56,468 bases of DNA from DASXRC01 sp036506495 (GCA_036506495.1 DASXRQ010000086.1:1-56468), one strand, 5' to 3'; shown: positions 8,359 through 19,580, numbered from the stretch's first letter. The notes: generated by a model not told the origin, from the letters alone. Program-made: numbers and translations.

Positions 8359-9474
8359 GTGCCGCTCGACCGCGAAGCGAACAGACCCGGTTTGGCCGGC
8401 GCCGCCGGCGCCGGCGACCCGCTGCGCGCGACGCTCGCCCTGATGGCACCGGGAACCGCCTTGCGAGATGGCCTCGAACGCATCCTGCGGGGCCGCACGG
8501 GCGCGCTCATCGTGCTCGGCTATGACAAGATCGTCGAATCCCTGTGCACCGGTGGTTTCGCGCTGGACGTGGAGTTTTCGGCCACGCGCCTGCGCGAACT
8601 GTGCAAGATGGACGGCGCGGTCGTGCTCTCCAACGACGGCATCCGGATTGTGCGTGCCGGAGTGCATCTGATGCCCGATCCATCGATCCCATCGGAGGAA
8701 TCCGGCACCCGGCACCGCACCGCCGAGCGTGTCGCTAAGCAGACCGGTTACCCGGTCATCTCGGTGAGCCAGTCGATGCGCATCATCGGGCTGTATGTCA
8801 GCGGGCACCGCCACGTGCTCGACGACTCCGCTGCGATCCTGTCCCGCGCGAACCAGGCCCTGGCGACGCTCGAGCGGTACAAGCTCCGCCTCGACGAGGT
8901 GTCCGGGACGCTCTCCGCGCTGGAGATCGAGGATCTGGTCACCGTTCGCGACGCGGTCGCGGTGGTCCAGCGCCTCGAGATGGTGCGGCGCATCGCGGAC
9001 GAGATCGCGGGGTACGTCGTGGAGCTGGGTACGGACGGCCGACTGCTCGCCCTGCAGCTCGACGAGCTGATGGCCGGCGTCGACGCCGACCGGACGCTCG
9101 TGATCCGCGACTATCTTCCCGGCGGCCGGAAGGCGCGCACGCTCGACGAGGCGCTCGTGGAGCTGGACCTCCTCGGCGCCACCGAGCTCATCGATCTGGT
9201 CGCGGTGGCCAGGGCGCTCGGCTACCCCGGCGCATCCGACGCCCTGGAGTCGGCGGTCAGTCCGCGGGGCTTCCGGTTGCTGGCCAAGGTGCCCCGGCTG
9301 CCCGGTACGGTCGTCGACCGCCTCGTCGACCATTTCGGCAGCCTGCAGCGGCTGCTCGGCGCGACAGTCGAGGACCTACAGGCCGTCGACGGCGTCGGCG
9401 ACGCGCGAGCCCGGGGCGTACGCGAGGGACTGTCGCGACTCGCCGAGGCGTCCATCCTGGAACGCTACGTCTGA
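8359..9474 (+). CDS. disA: DNA integrity scanning diadenylate cyclase DisA
   Basis: This protein has 371 residues. The N-terminal DAC domain has the catalytic DGA motif (KMDGAVVLSNDG) and the RHR motif (GTRHRTAERVAKQTGYPV) that contact ATP. A coiled helical linker (about 165-280) and a C-terminal helix-hairpin-helix DNA-binding domain (VDRLVDHFGSLQRLLGA, VDGVGDARARGVREGL) follow. It makes c-di-AMP and slows at branched DNA. The radA neighbour supports this role. No c-di-AMP riboswitch was recognised in this window. Confidence 0.97.
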   Translation: MPLDREANRPGLAGAAGAGDPLRATLALMAPGTALRDGLERILRGRTGALIVLGYDKIVESLCTGGFALDVEFSATRLRELCKMDGAVVLSNDGIRIVRAGVHLMPDPSIPSEESGTRHRTAERVAKQTGYPVISVSQSMRIIGLYVSGHRHVLDDSAAILSRANQALATLERYKLRLDEVSGTLSALEIEDLVTVRDAVAVVQRLEMVRRIADEIAGYVVELGTDGRLLALQLDELMAGVDADRTLVIRDYLPGGRKARTLDEALVELDLLGATELIDLVAVARALGYPGASDALESAVSPRGFRLLAKVPRLPGTVVDRLVDHFGSLQRLLGATVEDLQAVDGVGDARARGVREGLSRLAEASILERYV

Positions 9475-9483
9475 GTCCGATCC

Positions 9484-10176
9484 TCAGCCGATTGTCAGCG
9501 TGACCGGGTCGCTCAACTTGGTCCCGAGCCGCCCGAAGACCTGGTACGCGCCGGCCGCCGGGACCGGCCCGCCGGGCATACCGCTCGTGCACTTCGTGCT
9601 GGCCCGACCGTTCCACGTCACCAGGTACTCCCGCTCGTAGTTCGGCGGGAAGGAGCGCACATCGGTGCCGCGCGCCGCGCCGCAGTCGTCCGAGGACCAG
9701 ACCTTCTCCGCGGTCGCGCCCTCGACGATCCGCAGCTCTTGTAGATCGGCGCCGACGTCCCGGCTACAGGTCCGGGACGAGATGTTCTTGATGCGTAGCC
9801 GGACGTCCAACGACTCACCCGCGCCGGCGGTGGTACGCGCCGGCACCGGGATCACCGACATCTCCTCATCGGAGCACGGCCCCGTCTGGTCGACCGCCGC
9901 ACTCGTTGAGGTTGGCGTCGCGTCGGTCTCGCCAGGGTTGCTCGCGGCCGGGTCGGTCTCGGCTGGCGATCCCGTCTGCGGCGTCGGCATCATGACGGTG
10001 GCGGTGGGGTCGCCGGCCGACGCGGTGGTGGCCGAGCGACCCTGCGGCGAGGCGCCCGAACTCTCCGGACCGCATGAGTAGGTGAACACGATGACGACCA
10101 GCAACAGCGCCCCGACGACGACCGCCCGGCGTCGCCAGTAGACAGCGGGAGGTAGGGGACCAACCGTCAGTCGCAT
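9484..10176 (-). CDS. membrane-anchored extracytoplasmic protein (Rv3587c-like position)
   Basis: This 230-residue protein has a short basic N-terminus, a single hydrophobic helix at about 16-33 ending VFTYSCGPE, a Thr/Ser/Pro-rich low-complexity spacer (about 36-95) and a folded domain with four Cys (GPCSDEEMSVIP, RTCSRDVGAD, SSDDCGAARG, TKCTSGM). The segment after the helix could be a degenerate lipobox. The domain looks like an Ig/DUF4232-type beta-sandwich. In mycobacteria an uncharacterised membrane protein occupies the same place after disA. Function unknown. The 84-base gap to def (10177-10260) holds nothing I could identify beyond possible promoter sequence. Confidence 0.7.
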   Translation of the reverse strand: MRLTVGPLPPAVYWRRRAVVVGALLLVVIVFTYSCGPESSGASPQGRSATTASAGDPTATVMMPTPQTGSPAETDPAASNPGETDATPTSTSAAVDQTGPCSDEEMSVIPVPARTTAGAGESLDVRLRIKNISSRTCSRDVGADLQELRIVEGATAEKVWSSDDCGAARGTDVRSFPPNYEREYLVTWNGRASTKCTSGMPGGPVPAAGAYQVFGRLGTKLSDPVTLTIG

Positions 10177-10260
10177 GATTGGCCCACCGTATCGGCCGGG
10201 ACGATCGCACCCCCGCCGACGCGCCGAGCGCGCACGGTGCGACGACACGCCGTGGGGGGT

Positions 10261-10824
10261 TCAGAGATAGACCCGCCGCTGGTACACCGCGTGTGCCCCC
10301 GCGACGCGGTCGAGGAACAGGAGGCCAGCGCAATGGTCGATCTCGTGCTGCAGGGCGCGCGCCTCGAACGCGTCCGTGGTGATGGTGACCGGTGCGCCCG
10401 TGCCCGGGAGGAATCCGGCAACCACCACTCGGGCGGCCCGCTTGACGTTGCCGGTCAGATCCGGCACCGACATGCAGCCTTCGCGCCCCACCTTCCAGCG
10501 GCTGGCCTCCACGACCCGTGCGTTGCACAGCACGAACGCGTCGTGGACCGCCGCGGCCTTGGGATGCCCGGTCACGTCGATGCAGAAGACCTGAGCGGCG
10601 AACCCGATCTGCGGCGCTGCCAGCCCGACGCAGCCCGGGGAGACCCGCATCGTGGCGACCAGGTCGGCGGCGAGCCGGGCGACGTCGGGGTCGGTCGGAT
10701 CCACCTCCCGGCCGTGCTCGCCGAGGACCGGATCCGGCGCGTGCACGACACCGCGCACCGTTCCCGGCTCGCCCAGCGCGGCGAGCGTCCAGCCGTCGAA
10801 CACATCCGTGCTCAACCCCCTCAT
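10261..10824 (-). CDS. def: peptide deformylase
   Basis: This 187-residue enzyme has all three deformylase motifs: GVGLAAPQIG (GxGLAAxQ), EGCMSVP (EGCxS, Cys metal ligand) and QHEIDHCAGLLF (HExDH, two His ligands and catalytic Glu). It removes formyl groups from nascent N-termini in the cytoplasm. Its ATG overlaps the ACT-domain gene stop in ATGA, so it is translationally coupled to that gene. Confidence 0.95.
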   Translation of the reverse strand: MRGLSTDVFDGWTLAALGEPGTVRGVVHAPDPVLGEHGREVDPTDPDVARLAADLVATMRVSPGCVGLAAPQIGFAAQVFCIDVTGHPKAAAVHDAFVLCNARVVEASRWKVGREGCMSVPDLTGNVKRAARVVVAGFLPGTGAPVTITTDAFEARALQHEIDHCAGLLFLDRVAGAHAVYQRRVYL

Positions 10825-11333
10825 AGAAGGTCGGGGTCGTTGGGCCGCAGGGTGACGTCGACACCGAGTTCGGCCGCGACGTGAGTCAGCCGGTCCCGGG
10901 TCCGCTCGGCGATGCCCGCCGGCAGGTCGACCTCCGCGAGCAGCACGTAGAGGTCGCCACTGAGCCGCGTGCTCAGATCCGTGATGTTCCCACCGGCGTC
11001 GGCCAGCACCCGCGTGACCGCCGCGACGATGCCGAGACGGTCCGCGCCGTGCACGCTCATCAGGAACGGCTCGCCGCCGGAGGTCGGCTCGGTCTCCGGG
11101 CGAACCGCGCGTACCGTCGCCAGGAGCTCGCGTTCCGCGGCGATCGGCTCGAGCGCGGCCTCGACCTCGTCGGCGCCCGGGCCGTTGCAGATCAGCGTCA
11201 TCGCGAAATGCCCGCGCAGGCGGGTCATGGTCGAGTCGGTGAGGTTCGCTCCGAGGCCGGCGAGCGCCTCGGCGACATCCGCCACGATCCCGGGGCGATC
11301 ATGCCCGATCACGGTGATCGCCAGTTCGTTCAT
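10821..11333 (-). CDS. double ACT-domain regulatory protein (GcvR-like)
   Basis: This 170-residue protein consists of two ACT domains and little else: AITVIGHDRPGIVADVAEAL at residues 4-23 and MSVHGADRLGIVAAVTRVL at about 90-108. Each has the ligand-binding G-D-R-x-G-I-V turn. Stand-alone double-ACT proteins of the GcvR type bind amino acids or regulatory partners; the ligand here is unknown. ATG 11331-11333 was chosen because the ACT fold begins immediately. It is the first gene of a two-gene operon with def and is divergent from mutY, with 26 bases between the start codons. Confidence 0.85.
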   Translation of the reverse strand: MNELAITVIGHDRPGIVADVAEALAGLGANLTDSTMTRLRGHFAMTLICNGPGADEVEAALEPIAAERELLATVRAVRPETEPTSGGEPFLMSVHGADRLGIVAAVTRVLADAGGNITDLSTRLSGDLYVLLAEVDLPAGIAERTRDRLTHVAAELGVDVTLRPNDPDLL

Positions 11334-11346
11334 CCGCGCAGTGTGG

Positions 11347-11359
11347 CACGATCGTCGAG
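11347..11359 (+). promoter_or_regulatory. leaderless-type -10 element of mutY
   Basis: CACGAT (11347-11352) ends 7 bases before ATG 11360. The nearly identical string GTGGCACGAT also precedes nuoD at 27482-27491 with the same spacing. Confidence 0.4.
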
Positions 11360-12277
11360 ATGTCCGAACCCGACCTCGCCGGACCGGCGACGCGGTGGTA
11401 CGCCCGGAACGCGCGTGACCTGCCATGGCGAGCGGCCGGGACCGGGGCGTGGGCGATCCTGGTCAGTGAGGTCATGCTGCAGCAGACCCCGGTCGGCCGG
11501 GTGCTGCCGATGTGGACCGAGTGGCTCGCACGCTGGCCGACGCCGGCGGCCCTCGCCGCTCATTCTCCGGCGGATGCGATCCGAGCGTGGGACCGCCTCG
11601 GCTATCCACGCCGGGCGCTCCGGCTGCACGAGTGTGCTCGCGCGATCGTGGCACGGCACGGTGGACGCGTGCCTGACGCGCTGCACGACCTGCTCGCGCT
11701 GCCCGGCGTGGGTGCGTACACGGCGCGGGCGGTGGCCGCCTTCGCCTACGGGCAGCGGCAGCCCGTGGTCGACACCAACGTTCGCCGCCTCGTGGCGCGG
11801 GCGGTCGCCGGATCGCCCGACGCCGGACCGGCGACCTCCGCCGCCGATCTGGCCGCCGTCGAGGCACTCCTGCCCCGGCGGCCCGACGCCGCCGTCCGGG
11901 CCAGTGTCGCCTTCATGGAGCTCGGCGCCGTCGTTTGCACGGCGCGCTCGCCGCGCTGCCCAGACTGCCCCCTCGCCGGCGCGTGCGCGTGGCGGCGGGC
12001 CGGCCGGCCGCCGCCCGATGGGCCGAGGCGTAGACCCCAGCGGTACGCCGGCACAGACCGCCAGGTGCGCGGGCTGCTTCTGGCCGCGCTGCGCGAAGCA
12101 TCGGAGCCGATGTCACATGCCCGCCTGGACCTGGTGTGGCCCGAGGCCGCACAGCGAGCACGGGCGCTGGCCGGTCTGCTGCGCGACGGGCTGGTCGTCA
12201 CCCTGGACGGTCCCCATGACCGGTTCGGCCTCGCCGGCGAGGCCGAACCCGACGGTCAGCGGCCGCCGGCGCACTGA
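11360..12277 (+). CDS. mutY: A/G-specific adenine glycosylase
   Basis: This 305-residue protein has the short actinobacterial form without a long C-terminal MutT-like domain. The HhH-GPD fold is clear: SEVMLQQTPVGRVLP (catalytic Glu region), LPGVGAYTARAVAAFA (helix-hairpin-helix) and VVDTNVRRLVAR with the catalytic Asp. The [4Fe-4S] loop is complete (Cys-x6-Cys-x2-Cys-x5-Cys in CTARSPRCPDCPLAGAC). It excises adenine opposite 8-oxoguanine. The C-terminus has a winged-helix-like segment (LLAALREASEPMSHARLDLV). It is convergent with the membrane protein at 12284. Confidence 0.95.
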   Translation: MSEPDLAGPATRWYARNARDLPWRAAGTGAWAILVSEVMLQQTPVGRVLPMWTEWLARWPTPAALAAHSPADAIRAWDRLGYPRRALRLHECARAIVARHGGRVPDALHDLLALPGVGAYTARAVAAFAYGQRQPVVDTNVRRLVARAVAGSPDAGPATSAADLAAVEALLPRRPDAAVRASVAFMELGAVVCTARSPRCPDCPLAGACAWRRAGRPPPDGPRRRPQRYAGTDRQVRGLLLAALREASEPMSHARLDLVWPEAAQRARALAGLLRDGLVVTLDGPHDRFGLAGEAEPDGQRPPAH

Positions 12278-12283
12278 ACCGGG

Positions 12284-14059
12284 TCAGTCGCCGGGGCGGC
12301 CGCCCTGTGGTGTGCCGTCCACCGCGAAGCCACCGCGGCCGGCGACGCCGCCGTTGTCATGACGGGCCGGCCAGCCCGTGTCGTGTCCGTCTGCGCCACC
12401 GTCATCGGACCGCGGCCGGGCGGTGCCCGCCAGGCCCGAGGGGGCCGGGCCGAACACTGCTGGCTCGCCCGCCGTCTCCGGCCCGGCCACGCCTCCCGCC
12501 TCCGGCTCGACCGCCCGCGCCGGCGCCGGCTCGGTCGGGCGTGCCTGGTCCGCCGGCGGACCGGCATCGACAGCGCGGACCGTGGCTCCGGCCTCGCCCG
12601 GCCCAGCACCGACCGGCGCCCGATCCTTCGCGAACAGCGGCAAGAGGAGGATCCCGACGTACATCGGCCCCAGCATGTAGCGCACCAGCTGGGAGGGGAT
12701 ATTGACCAGGACCACGAGCTGGTTCGAGAGCGCTACCGCGCCCAGCACCCATACCGCACGCTCGCGCCGGCGTCGGGCGAACACGAAGAGGGCCGCGTAC
12801 CCGATGTACGACCACGTCGCGCCCCGCCACATGATCGGCTTGAGGGTGTCGGCGTCGCTGGCCTTACGCAGGAGAGCGCCCGCCTCGTGCAGCGCACCGA
12901 TCGGCGGGTTCAGGTAGATGGCGGCCGACCACGGGTTGTCCTTCATGCGCGAACCGAACCCGTGCAGGTTTCGGCTGCCCTCGAGCGGCGTCAACACGGT
13001 GCCCCAGCGGTCCGGCCCACGGTCGATCTTCCACGCGATCGAACCCCGGCAGAACCGGGCATCGATGATCTCGTCGGGCATCCGCTTGAGCAGGCGGATC
13101 CAGAGGTCGAACAGTTCCCTGGCGTTGGCGTTCGCGGCGGCCCGGTTCCACGGGCGCGCGTTCGTCGTCGGGTCCGCGGCGTAGCAGTTCGCCGAGTCCG
13201 ACCAGAACTGCAGGGGCGCGACCCGGGCCATCACGTCCTTGTCCCGCGCGGTGAAGTCGCCCGGCCGGTCGTGGTACGCGACCGCGATGTCGGCGAACGA
13301 CTGGTTCAGCAGGAGATCGGACTTCGCCGGCGTGGCCCCGAGCGCCGGGTACACCCACAGGTTCATGACGAACGAAAGCACGATCGCCGCGCCGCCCACG
13401 GCGAGCAGGATCGTCCGGATCCCGGCCAGCAGCAGGGCGGTCATCACGGCAGCGACCAGGACCACGAGGAACCCGTTCTGGCGGAACAGGCCCAAGAGGG
13501 CGTACTCGACGAACAGCGCGACGAGCAGTCCGACCAGGCGCCGGTCGGCGTACCACGTGCCGGGGCGCGGCGTTCGTCGCGCGACCACGAGGCGGGCGAG
13601 CGTGCCGAGCAGGTACACCTGGCAGATGACGAACGCGACGTCCTTCCAGATGAACACGATGAACGTGCCGAGCGGGGGAAGGGCGGCGACGACCACGGCC
13701 GCGACCGCCAGCCAGCGGCTGGGTGCACCGAGCGCGCGCAGGCCGGTGACGGCGTACGCCACGCCGGCCGCCAGCGCGACGGTCTGAGCGAGGCTGAGCA
13801 GACCGAGCCCGCCACTGAGCTGCAGCGAGACCCACACGAGCGACGTATAGAGCACGGAGTGGTTGGTCATCCAGTTGCTCGTGGTCGCCTGCCACACGTA
13901 GGCGACGGAGTCGTAGCTGGTGAGACCCGGGAAGAACGCCAGCCACCAAACGAACAAGATCGCCTGCGTCACCGCGTAGACCCCAAGGGGCAAGCGGTAC
14001 GACTGGGGAATGCGGCCCCAAAGTCGTAACCCGCCCCTGTGTGCGGCAACCTCTGACAT
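12284..14059 (-). CDS. large polytopic membrane protein (DUF6020-like)
   Basis: This 591-residue protein has about 10-12 membrane helices in residues 25-480 and a long hydrophilic loop at about 255-390 rich in Trp, Asp and Asn (RPWNRAAANANAREL). The first extracytoplasmic loop FFPGLTSYDSVAYVWQA carries acidic and aromatic residues, as GT-C-type membrane glycosyltransferases and DUF6020 proteins do. The last 110 residues are Ala/Pro/Glu/Gly-rich and probably disordered. Function is not established; a polyprenyl-phosphate-sugar transferase is one possibility. The ATG at 14057-14059 is preceded by GAGGAGT at 5 bases. Confidence 0.7.
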   Translation of the reverse strand: MSEVAAHRGGLRLWGRIPQSYRLPLGVYAVTQAILFVWWLAFFPGLTSYDSVAYVWQATTSNWMTNHSVLYTSLVWVSLQLSGGLGLLSLAQTVALAAGVAYAVTGLRALGAPSRWLAVAAVVVAALPPLGTFIVFIWKDVAFVICQVYLLGTLARLVVARRTPRPGTWYADRRLVGLLVALFVEYALLGLFRQNGFLVVLVAAVMTALLLAGIRTILLAVGGAAIVLSFVMNLWVYPALGATPAKSDLLLNQSFADIAVAYHDRPGDFTARDKDVMARVAPLQFWSDSANCYAADPTTNARPWNRAAANANARELFDLWIRLLKRMPDEIIDARFCRGSIAWKIDRGPDRWGTVLTPLEGSRNLHGFGSRMKDNPWSAAIYLNPPIGALHEAGALLRKASDADTLKPIMWRGATWSYIGYAALFVFARRRRERAVWVLGAVALSNQLVVLVNIPSQLVRYMLGPMYVGILLLPLFAKDRAPVGAGPGEAGATVRAVDAGPPADQARPTEPAPARAVEPEAGGVAGPETAGEPAVFGPAPSGLAGTARPRSDDGGADGHDTGWPARHDNGGVAGRGGFAVDGTPQGGRPGD

Positions 14060-14164
14060 CGGCGTACTCCTCGCAAATCGGTGGCCTGCGCGGGACCCCG
14101 GCAGCCTACCAACCGGAATCGGACGGGGCTTCGGCATGTGGCGCTGGCCAAGCGGGCGTACGCC

Positions 14165-14200
14165 AAAGGGGTGGCGAACCGTGTGGTTCGCCACCCCTTT
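14165..14200 (-). terminator. strong hairpin downstream of clpC
   Basis: A perfect 16-bp stem (AAAGGGGTGGCGAACC / GGTTCGCCACCCCTTT) closes a GTGT tetraloop. Because the outer pairs are A-T, it would give a U-rich end in either direction. It lies 17 bases past the clpC stop and is probably the clpC terminator. Confidence 0.85.
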
Positions 14201-14216
14201 TGGGTTCGTGCCTCGC

Positions 14217-16754
<2,538 letters not shown>

Positions 16755-16946
16755 CCCTCGTGCTCCTCACGTGCCGTGCGCCATTGAATCTTGGCGGGGC
16801 CAGCGCCCGGACACCCCGTCGGGTGCCCGTGCCATTACTCTATCGCCGCGGGCCGACTCTTCCGTCGCCACGCGTGTCGGACTGACGCCTATCCGAGACG
16901 AAATCCCCAACTTCCCCGGCTCAGCCGCTGTTCCCCGGGGGCCAGG

Positions 16947-16964
16947 ACTACGCGCAGAGCGAAA
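16947..16964 (-). promoter_or_regulatory. candidate ClgR-type operator upstream of clpC
   Basis: The 18-base segment ACTACGCGCAGAGCGAAA matches 11 of the 13 informative positions of the actinobacterial ClgR consensus as I recall it (WNNWCGCYNANRGCGWWS). ClgR activates clp genes in other actinobacteria. It lies about 190 bases before the clpC ATG. This is a visual match only. Confidence 0.3.
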
Positions 16965-17115
16965 TCGCCCCGCCGGGGCCGTGCCTGGGAGTGGGCCGGC
17001 GGCGCACGCCGGCAGGCCCCGACGTTACGCAGGTCACGATCCACGGCCCTGTGACCTCGGGTACGCCGAGGCCACGGCCGCGCGAGCGGAGCGAGCGCCC
17101 GTTGGTGCGTACGCG

Positions 17116-17145
17116 GAGGGCCCGCGGCGACCGCCGCGGGCCCTC
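17116..17145 (-). terminator. lsr2 terminator-like hairpin
   Basis: A perfect 13-bp stem GAGGGCCCGCGGC / GCCGCGGGCCCTC closes the 4-base loop GACC. It is very GC-rich and lies about 55 bases past the lsr2 stop. No T-run follows, which is usual for high-GC actinobacterial terminators. Confidence 0.7.
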
Positions 17146-17200
17146 GGATTCGCTAGAGATCCGCCGGGGCGCGCTCGGGATCCGCCGGGCCGGGCTCGGC

Positions 17201-17548
17201 TCAGCGGCCAGCCTTCGCGTGGTACTCGTCCACGATCTCCTGCGGGATCCGGCCGCGGTCGGAAATGTTCTTGCCCTGTTGCTTGGCCCAGGCCCGGATG
17301 GCCTTGTTCTGTTCGCGGTCCACGGCACCGCCCCGACCGCGAGCCGTCCGGCCGCCTACCACGACCCCGCCTCGACCGATCCTGGTGCCGCTCGCCACGT
17401 ACGGCGCGAATGCATCCCGCAATTTCGCGGCATTCTTCTTTGAGAGATCGATCTCGTACTGAACGCCGTCCAGGGCGAACTTCACGGTCTCGTCCGCGTC
17501 GCCGCCGTCGAGGTCGTCGACGAGCTTGTGAATGATCTGCTTGGCCAC
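17201..17548 (-). CDS. lsr2: nucleoid-associated H-NS-like protein Lsr2
   Basis: This 115-residue protein has an N-terminal dimerisation domain (MAKQIIHKLVDDLDGGDADE, then LDGVQYEIDLSKKNAAKLRD) and a C-terminal DNA-binding domain NKAIRAWAKQQGKNISDRGR. The RGR hook inserts into the minor groove of AT-rich DNA. Lsr2 silences horizontally acquired genes and organises the nucleoid. The start is GTG 17546-17548 with AAGGGA upstream. It sits directly upstream of clpC on the same strand, separated by terminator and promoter sequences. Confidence 0.98.
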   Translation of the reverse strand: MAKQIIHKLVDDLDGGDADETVKFALDGVQYEIDLSKKNAAKLRDAFAPYVASGTRIGRGGVVVGGRTARGRGGAVDREQNKAIRAWAKQQGKNISDRGRIPQEIVDEYHAKAGR

Positions 17549-17887
17549 GTGGCGTTATCCCTTCGACCAATCTGCACCGGTGGTTTCTGGAAACGATAGC
17601 TCGTTTGGCGCGTCCCGCGTCATTAGGACGCGAAAATCTCGTGGGGGGAGATCCCGATCGCCGCTAATACGGGTGCCAGCCAGCACGATTGCCGGCGGTC
17701 GACCGGTGCCATTGGCGCAACGGCGCGCCGCCAGGTTCGAACTCGTGGGCAACACACGAGCCTTCAGAACCGACGTCCCGTCCACCTTCATGAATGGCGG
17801 GTGCGGGCCACACGCAGACACAGATCTATACCCACTGCATTGCTGTGGGTAACAAATGGCGTCGTCCTGCCCACACCTTTACAACCG
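17549..17887. other. lsr2 upstream region
   Basis: This 339-base region is less GC-rich than its neighbours and has no supported gene. It contains an inverted repeat CGCGTCC-N10-GGACGCG (17609-17632) upstream of lsr2, a hairpin CTCGTG-N7-CACGAG (17742-17760) and a near-perfect palindrome at 17829-17851. The lsr2 promoter must be here; I could not fix its -35/-10. Confidence 0.5.
17829..17851. repeat. 23-bp near-perfect palindrome downstream of coaX
   Basis: The arms TACCCAC...GTGGGTA continue as tGCA-T-TGCt, so only one T-T pair breaks symmetry across 23 bases. It lies 37 bases beyond the coaX stop. It could be the terminator of the nad/coaX operon or a binding site of a dimeric regulator. 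Confidence 0.5.
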
Positions 17888-18655
17888 CTATCGCCCTGCC
17901 TGGTTCTTCTCGTACACCATCCGCAGCCCGATCAGGGTGATCATGGGCTCGTGCCGAGTGATCGTCCGACACTCGCCGATCACGACGGGGGCGAGCCCGC
18001 CGGTGGCGATCACGGCCTTCAGCGGGCCCAACTCCTCGGTCATCCGCTCCACGATGCGGTCGACCTGACCGCCGAATCCGTAGTACATGCCTGACTGCAG
18101 GCACTCCACGGTATTTTTCCCGATCACGGAGCGCGGTCGGGCCGGCTCGACCTTGCGCAGCTGCGCGGCCCGGGCGGCGAGCGCATCGAACGAGATCTCG
18201 ATGCCGGGCGCGAAGGCGCCGCCGAGAAACTCGCCGCGCGAACTGATCACGTCGAAGTTCGTGGTGGTGCCGAAGTCCACCACGATCGACGGTCCGCCGA
18301 ACAGGGTGTACGCCGCGAGCGTGTTCACGACGCGGTCGGCGCCGACCTCCTTGGGGTTGTCGATCGCGAGCTGGACGCCGGTCTTGACACCGGTCTCGAC
18401 GATCAGGCTCGGAATGTTGCCGTAGTACCGGTTCAGCATCGTCCGCAGCGAGCGCAATGCGGCCGGCACGGTCGAGCACGCGGACACGCCCGTGATCTCC
18501 ACCGCGTCCCCCGCCAGCAACCCGCGATAGAGCAGGCCCATCTCGTCGGCGGTGGACCGGGCGTCCGTCTTGATCCGCCACGAATGTACGAGCTTGTCGC
18601 CGTCGAACGTGGCGAGGACCGTATTGGTGTTACCGATGTCGATGCATAGCAGCAT
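17888..18655 (-). CDS. coaX: type III pantothenate kinase
   Basis: This 255-residue protein opens with the ASKHA-fold phosphate motif MLLCIDIGNTNTVLATFDG, with EFLGGAFAPGIEISFDAL (substrate loop), VVDFGTTTNFDVI and IATGGLAPVV later. CoaX phosphorylates pantothenate in the first step of CoA synthesis and is feedback-insensitive. ATG 18653-18655 lies inside the nadC 3' end, a 26-base overlap, so it is translated from the nadBC message. The pan genes lie upstream in the same direction. Confidence 0.95.
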   Translation of the reverse strand: MLLCIDIGNTNTVLATFDGDKLVHSWRIKTDARSTADEMGLLYRGLLAGDAVEITGVSACSTVPAALRSLRTMLNRYYGNIPSLIVETGVKTGVQLAIDNPKEVGADRVVNTLAAYTLFGGPSIVVDFGTTTNFDVISSRGEFLGGAFAPGIEISFDALAARAAQLRKVEPARPRSVIGKNTVECLQSGMYYGFGGQVDRIVERMTEELGPLKAVIATGGLAPVVIGECRTITRHEPMITLIGLRMVYEKNQAGR

Positions 18656-19580
18656 GGGGTGGGCTGCCTTCCGGCCGGAGATCCATGGCAATGTCCAAGA
18701 TAGGCGAGGAATGGGTGAGCGCCCCGACGGACAGGTAGTCGACGCCGGTCTGGGCGTACTCCCGCGCCACCGCGAGGGTCAGCCCCCCGGTCGCCTCCAG
18801 CTCGGCGCGACCGCGCACGGCCGCGACCACCTCGCGCAGCAGCTCCGGGGACATGTTGTCGCAGAGCAGGAAGTCGGCGCCCACGTCGACCGCCTCGACC
18901 GCCTCGGCCACCGTGGTGACCTCCACCTGCACCGGCACGTCGGGGAACCGCTCCCGCACCCGGCGGAACGCCGCGACCACCCCGCCGGCCGCGAGCTTGT
19001 GGTTGTCCTTGACCATCGCCACGTCGTACAGCCCCATGCGCTTGTTGGTGCCGCCACCCACGCGGACCGCGTACTTCTCCAGGACCCGGAGGCCCGGCGT
19101 GGTCTTCCGGGTGTCCAGGACGGTCGCCGGGGTGCCGGCGAGCGCGTCCGCCCAGGCCCGGGTGTGCGTCGCCACGCCCGAGAGGCGGCAGAGCAGGTTC
19201 AGCGCCGTGCGCTCGGCCGTGAGGAGAATCCGGGTGGGCCCGGTCACGGTCGCCAGCACGTCGCCGCGGGCCACCCGCGCGCCGTCGTGCACCTTCGCGG
19301 CGAATTCGACGGTACGCGGCGCCGCGCTGTCCCCGCCGACCGATGCGACCTCGGCCGCGACATCGAACACGGCCTCGGCCACCGCCAGTCCGGCCACCAC
19401 GCCGTCCGCGCGGGCGACCAGCTCGGCGGTGTCGACCTGGTTCGGCGGGATCGTGGCGACGCTCGTCACATCCAGGAACGCGGGACCGAGGTCCTCGACG
19501 AGTGCCGTGCGTACGATGCGGTCGACCGCGGCGAGGTCCAGGCCGGCGCGCGCGAGCGCGTCCACAGTGGATTCCCTCAC
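18630..19580 (-). CDS. nadC: nicotinate-nucleotide pyrophosphorylase (carboxylating)
   Basis: This 316-residue protein has RTALNLLCRLSGVATHTRAW, LDTRKTTPGLRVLEKYAVRV and GGGTNKRMGLYDVAMVKDNH, which carry the Arg/Lys/His residues binding quinolinate and PRPP in QAPRTase. It converts quinolinate to nicotinate mononucleotide in de novo NAD synthesis. GTG 19578-19580 overlaps the nadB stop in GTGA, giving coupled translation. It ends inside coaX. nadA is not in this window. Confidence 0.95.
   Translation of the reverse strand: MRESTVDALARAGLDLAAVDRIVRTALVEDLGPAFLDVTSVATIPPNQVDTAELVARADGVVAGLAVAEAVFDVAAEVASVGGDSAAPRTVEFAAKVHDGARVARGDVLATVTGPTRILLTAERTALNLLCRLSGVATHTRAWADALAGTPATVLDTRKTTPGLRVLEKYAVRVGGGTNKRMGLYDVAMVKDNHKLAAGGVVAAFRRVRERFPDVPVQVEVTTVAEAVEAVDVGADFLLCDNMSPELLREVVAAVRGRAELEATGGLTLAVAREYAQTGVDYLSVGALTHSSPILDIAMDLRPEGSPPHAAMHRHR

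Larger units (their letters stand above)
16755..17200. other. clpC promoter region and lsr2 3' flank
   Basis: This stretch is 446 bases long without a credible gene. From left to right it holds the clpC leader, a TAGAGT -10-like hexamer about 90 bases upstream of clpC on the minus strand, the ClgR-like site and the lsr2 terminator hairpin at 17116-17145. No RNA gene was seen. Confidence 0.5.

Noticed and set aside
17725..17765. GGTTCGAACTC resembling a tRNA T-loop
   Set aside because: The flanking bases do not form a T-stem on either strand, and no anticodon or acceptor stem can be built.
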